A DNA stretch of 64,000 nucleotides from Microbacterium murale. GTDB taxonomy: Bacteria > Actinomycetota > Actinomycetes > Actinomycetales > Microbacteriaceae. The stretch covers positions 3,596,001 to 3,660,000 of the forward strand of contig NZ_JAUSXK010000001.1 in NCBI RefSeq assembly GCF_030815955.1. Direction: 5' to 3'. Shown in pieces: positions 60,351-64,000 of the stretch (its first letter is position 1; each line of letters begins with the position of its first letter). A model generated the notes under the pieces. It was given only the letters and a program-made list of their open reading frames with translations, was not told the origin of the DNA and ran no database searches. The translations under genes and the position numbers were made by a program.

Positions 60351-61206
60351 GCTTCCCGAAGTCGAGGTCGTGCGTGCCGGCCTCGCACCTGCCGTGATCG
60401 GCGCGACGATCATCAGCGCGTCGGTGCTCGACGAGCGCGCACTCACACGGCACCCGGCGGGCGCCGCCGACTTCGTGGCGAGACTCGAAGGCGCACTCGT
60501 CGCTGGTGCGTCACGTCGGGGAAAGTTCCTGTGGCTGCCGCTCTCCGGCGGAGCGGCCGCATTGACGGCTCATCTCGGCATGAGCGGTCAGCTGCTGCTT
60601 CGGAATCCCGATGCACCATCGGAACGTCACGAGCGCATCCGTCTCGGCATCCAGCATCCTCGCCACGGTGAGCTCGCGATCGTCTTCGCCGATCAGCGCA
60701 CGTTCGGATCGCTCGCTGTCGACGCGCTCGTCGCAGACGGAGCCGACCTGGTGCCTTCGCAGGTGGAGCACATTGCAAGAGATCCGCTGGATCCCGCCTT
60801 CGACGACGTGACATTCATCGCCGCGGTGCGTCGTCGCGCGAGCGCCATCAAGCGCATCCTGCTCGATCAGACGCTGATCAGCGGCGTCGGCAACATCTAC
60901 GCGGACGAGTCGCTGTGGGCTGCTCGCATCCATCCGGAGTCCCTGGGCCGCGCCCTGTCGGCGCAGGCGGTGCGACGTCTTCTCTCCGAGGTGCGTCTGG
61001 TGTTGGAGAAGGCGCTGGCCGAAGGTGGCACGAGCTTCGATGCGCAGTACGTGAATGTCAACGGACAGGCCGGGTATTTTTCCCGGCAACTTCGTGTCTA
61101 TGGGCTTGAGGGCCGTCCGTGCGCGCGCTGCGGCAGCCCTATCGCACGCGAACGGTTCATGAACCGTTCGAGCCATTTTTGCCTGGTCTGCCAGCGAAAA
61201 CGCTAG
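60343..61206 (+). CDS. mutM: Formamidopyrimidine-DNA glycosylase
   Basis: A 287-residue base-excision repair enzyme (Fpg) that removes 8-oxoguanine. The active protein must begin [10 protein letters not shown] with Pro as the nucleophile after Met removal, which fixes the start at GTG 60343, inside the rnc end. [10 protein letters not shown] holds the conserved Lys (about 55-64), [20 protein letters not shown] is the H2TH region (about 172-191), and the C-terminal zinc finger is CARCGSP...CLVCQ. smc, which normally follows, is absent; two minus-strand genes follow instead. Confidence 0.97.
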   Translation: MPELPEVEVVRAGLAPAVIGATIISASVLDERALTRHPAGAADFVARLEGALVAGASRRGKFLWLPLSGGAAALTAHLGMSGQLLLRNPDAPSERHERIRLGIQHPRHGELAIVFADQRTFGSLAVDALVADGADLVPSQVEHIARDPLDPAFDDVTFIAAVRRRASAIKRILLDQTLISGVGNIYADESLWAARIHPESLGRALSAQAVRRLLSEVRLVLEKALAEGGTSFDAQYVNVNGQAGYFSRQLRVYGLEGRPCARCGSPIARERFMNRSSHFCLVCQRKR

Positions 61207-61390
61207 GTCGACGTCGACTGAGTTCGATGCCCCTGGTGATCTGAGGACGCACGGACTCGGCTGTTGGATCGCGGGAGCCGGACCTGGTCAACTGCTCTTC
61301 CCATTGACGTTCACGTATCTGACATTGAGCGTGAGGCCTATATATGTGCGCGCTCGCGCAGGTCCTTTCACGGCTCTGCCCGGCACGGCT

Positions 61391-62266
61391 TCAGGCCACG
61401 AAATCACGGTCTGCGCTTCTCTCATCCCACTCGGCGACGAGGCGCGACACCTCCGCAACTTCCTCGTATGGCAGCAGATGTCCTCGGTCGGCGAGAATGT
61501 GGAAGGTGCCGGATCCGATGCCGGTCGCCTCGGCCGTGCACGCCCACGAGGGGCTGAGCGGGTCGCGGTCGCCGCCGATGAGCAGTGTGGGTGCTGTGAA
61601 GTGGTGTGCGAAGTCGGTGATGGTTGTTGCGGTTGAGGCGGCGAAGCTCTCGAGCACGACATCGCGGGAGGCGAAGGCTCCGGCTTGGCGTAGGTGCTCG
61701 TCGCGGATCCACCTCCGGAGTGTTGGATCGGTGGTGCTGGTCATGAGCGTGCCTCCGATGCAGGCGATGAGCTTGCTCGCGAGGAGTTGGTGCGCGAGGG
61801 GTCGTGGTAATCGCCTGGCGAGAGCGAAGTAGGCCCGCGTTGCTGCGGTCGCGAGCCGTCGCGGTCCCGCGAGCGGGGACCGCAGGATCGGGTTGACGAG
61901 CACGGCACCGTCGTGCTGAGCGCCTTGGGCGATGGCGGAAGCGACGATCACGCTGCCGAACGAGTGCCCGAGCAGGAGCCTGACTTGTGGCAGTTGGGCC
62001 GCGAGATCTCGTAGCCAGGTGCCGTACCCGACGGTGTCATGCCTGCTCAGCAGCGGGCTGGATTCTCCCGCACCAGGAAGATCGGGCACTAGCACCTGAT
62101 AGCCGAGGTGTGTGAGGGCATGAGCGACGGGTTCCAGTCCGTAGTGGGTGCCGCGGAAGCCGTGCACCGCGAGGATTGCCGGCTTGGTCGGGTCACCGTA
62201 GGCGAACACTGTCGTCCGGGAGCCTGTAGCAGTGATCCGCAGCGCGTCGGTGTGCTCAGGCCGCAT
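61391..62266 (-). CDS. Alpha/beta-fold hydrolase
   Basis: A 291-residue alpha/beta hydrolase. ILAVHGFRGTHYGLEPVAHALTHLGYQVLVPDLPGAGES is the oxyanion/cap entry (about 31-70), the nucleophile elbow is LLLGHSFGSVI (Ser near 100), and Asp and His are in IGGDRDPLSP and DRGHLLPYEE. It is cytoplasmic. The ATG 62266 overlaps the stop of the glycosyltransferase gene by eleven bases and has AGAGGTG about eight bases upstream; GTG 62275 is the alternative. The 184-base spacer to mutM carries no clear gene. With its neighbour it may act on a glycolipid or glycoconjugate (inference). Confidence 0.88.
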   Translation of the reverse strand: MRPEHTDALRITATGSRTTVFAYGDPTKPAILAVHGFRGTHYGLEPVAHALTHLGYQVLVPDLPGAGESSPLLSRHDTVGYGTWLRDLAAQLPQVRLLLGHSFGSVIVASAIAQGAQHDGAVLVNPILRSPLAGPRRLATAATRAYFALARRLPRPLAHQLLASKLIACIGGTLMTSTTDPTLRRWIRDEHLRQAGAFASRDVVLESFAASTATTITDFAHHFTAPTLLIGGDRDPLSPSWACTAEATGIGSGTFHILADRGHLLPYEEVAEVSRLVAEWDERSADRDFVA

Positions 62267-63470
62267 ACTGGGCACCTCTTGTCAGGCCGATCGCATGACG
62301 CCGTTCATGGATGACTTGTGCCTGGAGGTAGAGCGCTTCTGCCTTGAGGGTGAGGTGGCTCTGCGCGAATTCGTCCGAGGGCGCGAACCTGGGTCGTGCT
62401 CGTGGGTCGTCGTGCACGAAGGTGCGGATGGCTGCGGCGAACGCGTCGATTGACCCGTCCGCTGCGGTGTGGCGAAGCTGTGCGGGCAGGTCGAGCGCGA
62501 TTTTCCGATCACGCAGGATGACGGGGGTGCCGACGGAGACGGCTTCGTAGACGGTGAGGCCTTGGGTCTCGTAGTTGATCGAGCTCTGTACGACGGCGTC
62601 GGCGTCGCGCATGGCCCACAGCACGTTCTGGTGCGGCACGGCTCCGAAGAAGGTGACGTCGGAGCCGATGCCGAGTTCGACGGTCTTCCTGCGGGCGTGG
62701 GCGAGGTCGTTGCCCGCGCCGTAGATGTGGATGTCGGCGTTGACTTCGGCGCGGGCGAAAGCTTCGAAGAAGTCGACAATGCGTTTCTCCTGGCTGACGC
62801 GGCCGGGCCAAAGGAGCACGGGTCGGCTTCTGGGAGAGCGTGGCGTGTTACGTACGATGCTGAGTAGTGCGTCGTCGACTCCTGTGGGAAGTACGTGGAT
62901 CTCCTCGTCGATGCCGTAACTGTGCAGGCGTTCGGCGAAGTGGGTGCTGGGGGCGATGATCAGGTCGGCTCGGTCGGCGAACGCTCGGGTGTAGTCGGCG
63001 ATGCTGCGCACCGTCGGCGCGCCGAGGAAGCGCTGCTGCGCCGCGTACAGCAGCCGGAACACGGTGCGCGGAAAGGGGAGAATGGCGGGGAGTCCGGCTT
63101 CGATGTTCGTGTGCATGGTGTGCACGAGGGGCAGGTCGTGGCGGGCTGCGAACCGGTAGCCGTTCCACGCACCCCACACGTCGCCCTGGACGTGCACGCA
63201 ATCGACGGACGGCTTCCGCGCGAAGGCGAGGTCGATTGCATCGTCGAACCGGAGACCGGCGAGGCTGAACGAGTGTTCTCCGACTTGGATCGATCCCACG
63301 GAGACGTCGTCGGGCCGCGCGTACCGCGGAGAGGGCGTGCGTTTGGATTTCGGTGCGCACACTGTGACGGTGTGTCCGCGGTGTTCGAGGTGTTGGCGTT
63401 GCAAGCCGAGCGACACCTGCAGCCCCCCGAGTGTCGCGGGGTGCTGGTCACTGAAGAAGGCGATGTGCAT
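62256..63470 (-). CDS. GT4-family glycosyltransferase
   Basis: A 404-residue GT-B glycosyltransferase. The N-terminal domain starts MHIAFFSDQHPATLGGLQVSLGLQRQHLEHRGHTVTV and contains VHVQGDVWGAWNGYRFAARHDLPLVHTMHTN (about 92-122). The C-terminal donor domain has LLWPGRVSQEKRIVDFFEAF (about 217-236) and the EX7E motif in INYETQGLTVYEAVSVGTPVI (about 305-325). It is similar in layout to mannosyltransferases of the MgtA/PimB type that modify envelope glycolipids. The gene is coupled to the hydrolase and lies nine bases after the DMT gene. Confidence 0.9.
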   Translation of the reverse strand: MHIAFFSDQHPATLGGLQVSLGLQRQHLEHRGHTVTVCAPKSKRTPSPRYARPDDVSVGSIQVGEHSFSLAGLRFDDAIDLAFARKPSVDCVHVQGDVWGAWNGYRFAARHDLPLVHTMHTNIEAGLPAILPFPRTVFRLLYAAQQRFLGAPTVRSIADYTRAFADRADLIIAPSTHFAERLHSYGIDEEIHVLPTGVDDALLSIVRNTPRSPRSRPVLLWPGRVSQEKRIVDFFEAFARAEVNADIHIYGAGNDLAHARRKTVELGIGSDVTFFGAVPHQNVLWAMRDADAVVQSSINYETQGLTVYEAVSVGTPVILRDRKIALDLPAQLRHTAADGSIDAFAAAIRTFVHDDPRARPRFAPSDEFAQSHLTLKAEALYLQAQVIHERRHAIGLTRGAQYAA

Positions 63471-63478
63471 GACGGTTC

Positions 63479-64000
63479 CTAACTGTGCGAAAGTTCATCG
63501 GCTCGGACCGCGGATGGCGGATCCGTGGTTGCTGCGCGGTGGAGGCGGCTGACTCCCGCCACGCCGAGGCAGGCGAATACACCGCAGACGACGAGCCCGG
63601 CGGCGGGCAAGAGGGTGAGGGATGCCTCGCCGAGGACGGTGATCCCGACGACGGCTGCGGTGAGCGGGTCGACGATCGTGAGGGCGGCGACGACGACCGG
63701 TACCGGGAAGAAGCGGTGTGACCGCTGTAGCAGGATGTTCGCCATGATGCCGCCGGCTGCGACGATCCCGAGTCCGAGCCACGTGTTCGGGTCGGTCAGC
63801 ACGGTGGTCACCCCGTCTTCGAGGACGCCTGTGACGAGGATCTTGAAGACGGCGGTGATGCTGCCGAACACCATCGCGCCGACCACCAGACCGAACAGGC
63901 GCACACCGGAACGTGACGTGTTCCGGCCAGAGGCGATGGCCACCAGCCCGAGCACGGTGAGCGTGGCGAGGATGGCCGTCGTGACCAGGAACTGGGTGTG
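63479..64000 (-). CDS. DMT-superfamily transporter (C-terminal part, runs off the right edge)
   Basis: The frame is open from the window edge to the stop at 63479, giving 173 residues with at least five spans (FLVTTAILATLTVLGLVAIASG; LFGLVVGAMVFGSITAVFKILV; WLGLGIVAAGGIMANILL; VPVVVAALTIVDPLTAAVVGITVLGE; LTLLPAAGLVVCGVFACLGVAGV). PVVVAALTIVDPL...GITVLGE is the EamA/DMT signature near the end of the second half. The N-terminal half is outside the window. It is the upstream member of a three-gene minus-strand unit with a glycosyltransferase and a hydrolase, so it may move a lipid-linked or small precursor (inference). Confidence 0.82.
   Translation of the reverse strand, partial: HTQFLVTTAILATLTVLGLVAIASGRNTSRSGVRLFGLVVGAMVFGSITAVFKILVTGVLEDGVTTVLTDPNTWLGLGIVAAGGIMANILLQRSHRFFPVPVVVAALTIVDPLTAAVVGITVLGEASLTLLPAAGLVVCGVFACLGVAGVSRLHRAATTDPPSAVRADELSHS

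Overview
The window is high-GC, gene-dense DNA from an actinobacterium, most likely Microbacteriaceae (Microbacterium or a close relative). Pointers are the recG-coaD-yceD-rpmF-rnc-mutM and leuB/ilvE/gltX/leuCD/murA/plsC/gpsA/ddl/thiL order, ROK-regulated ABC sugar operons, a DUF3515 lipoprotein, frequent GTG starts, and many promoters whose TANNNT -10 box lies 6-8 nt before the start codon (leaderless mRNAs). This assignment is inferred from gene content, not from a search. Coding density is very high: no gene-free stretch exceeds 300 bp, and the longest (28344-28637) is the divergent promoter region of csp and pepN.

Layout. 1-8355: a carbohydrate uptake and degradation operon (ROK repressor, binding protein, two permeases, ROK sugar kinase, M81/MlrC-like protein, GH29 alpha-L-fucosidase, CutC). 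8342-11908: a three-domain FAD/Fe-S 2-hydroxyacid (D-lactate-type) dehydrogenase with a divergent GntR/FCD regulator sharing a palindromic operator. 11911-13740: small membrane proteins. 13881-19945: serA, a TetR/DHA2-efflux pair, leuB and ilvE. 19968-21215: an AbiEi-like/nuclease-like gene between two copies of an 80-bp four-arm quasi-palindrome. 21269-26880: FAH hydrolase, MFS carrier and methyltransferase (overlapping genes), gltX with an apparent frameshift, tRNA-Gln and topoisomerase IB. 26908-33956: M23 peptidase, cold-shock protein, aminopeptidase N, a kinase-like protein, an MBL protein, tRNA-Glu and an aldo/keto reductase. 34072-39621: regulators, then an orphan sugar-binding lipoprotein followed by a complete ferredoxin / ferredoxin reductase / cytochrome P450 chain. 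39644-47412: ArsR-MFS pair, ECF sigma-DUF4349 pair, large catalase, YqhA-like and TerC membrane proteins. 47481-61206: housekeeping genes, opening with a leucine-codon leader peptide and hairpins before leuCD. 61391-64000: a hydrolase, a glycosyltransferase and a partial DMT transporter, all on the minus strand, where smc would usually follow mutM.

How the parts work together. The first operon can import a (probably fucosylated) saccharide, phosphorylate the sugar and hydrolyse fucosides under ROK control. leuB, ilvE, serA and the leuCD operon cover serine and branched-chain amino-acid synthesis, with leuCD probably controlled by leucyl-tRNA supply. gltX lies directly upstream of tRNA-Gln, as expected if GluRS charges both tRNA-Glu and tRNA-Gln for later transamidation. 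No CRISPR array, rRNA, insertion sequence, integrase or replication origin was seen. The most unusual signals are the paired 80-bp elements around 20148-21128, the leuC leader, the binding-protein/P450 operon, and an apparent excess of the hexamer GGATGC/GCATCC.
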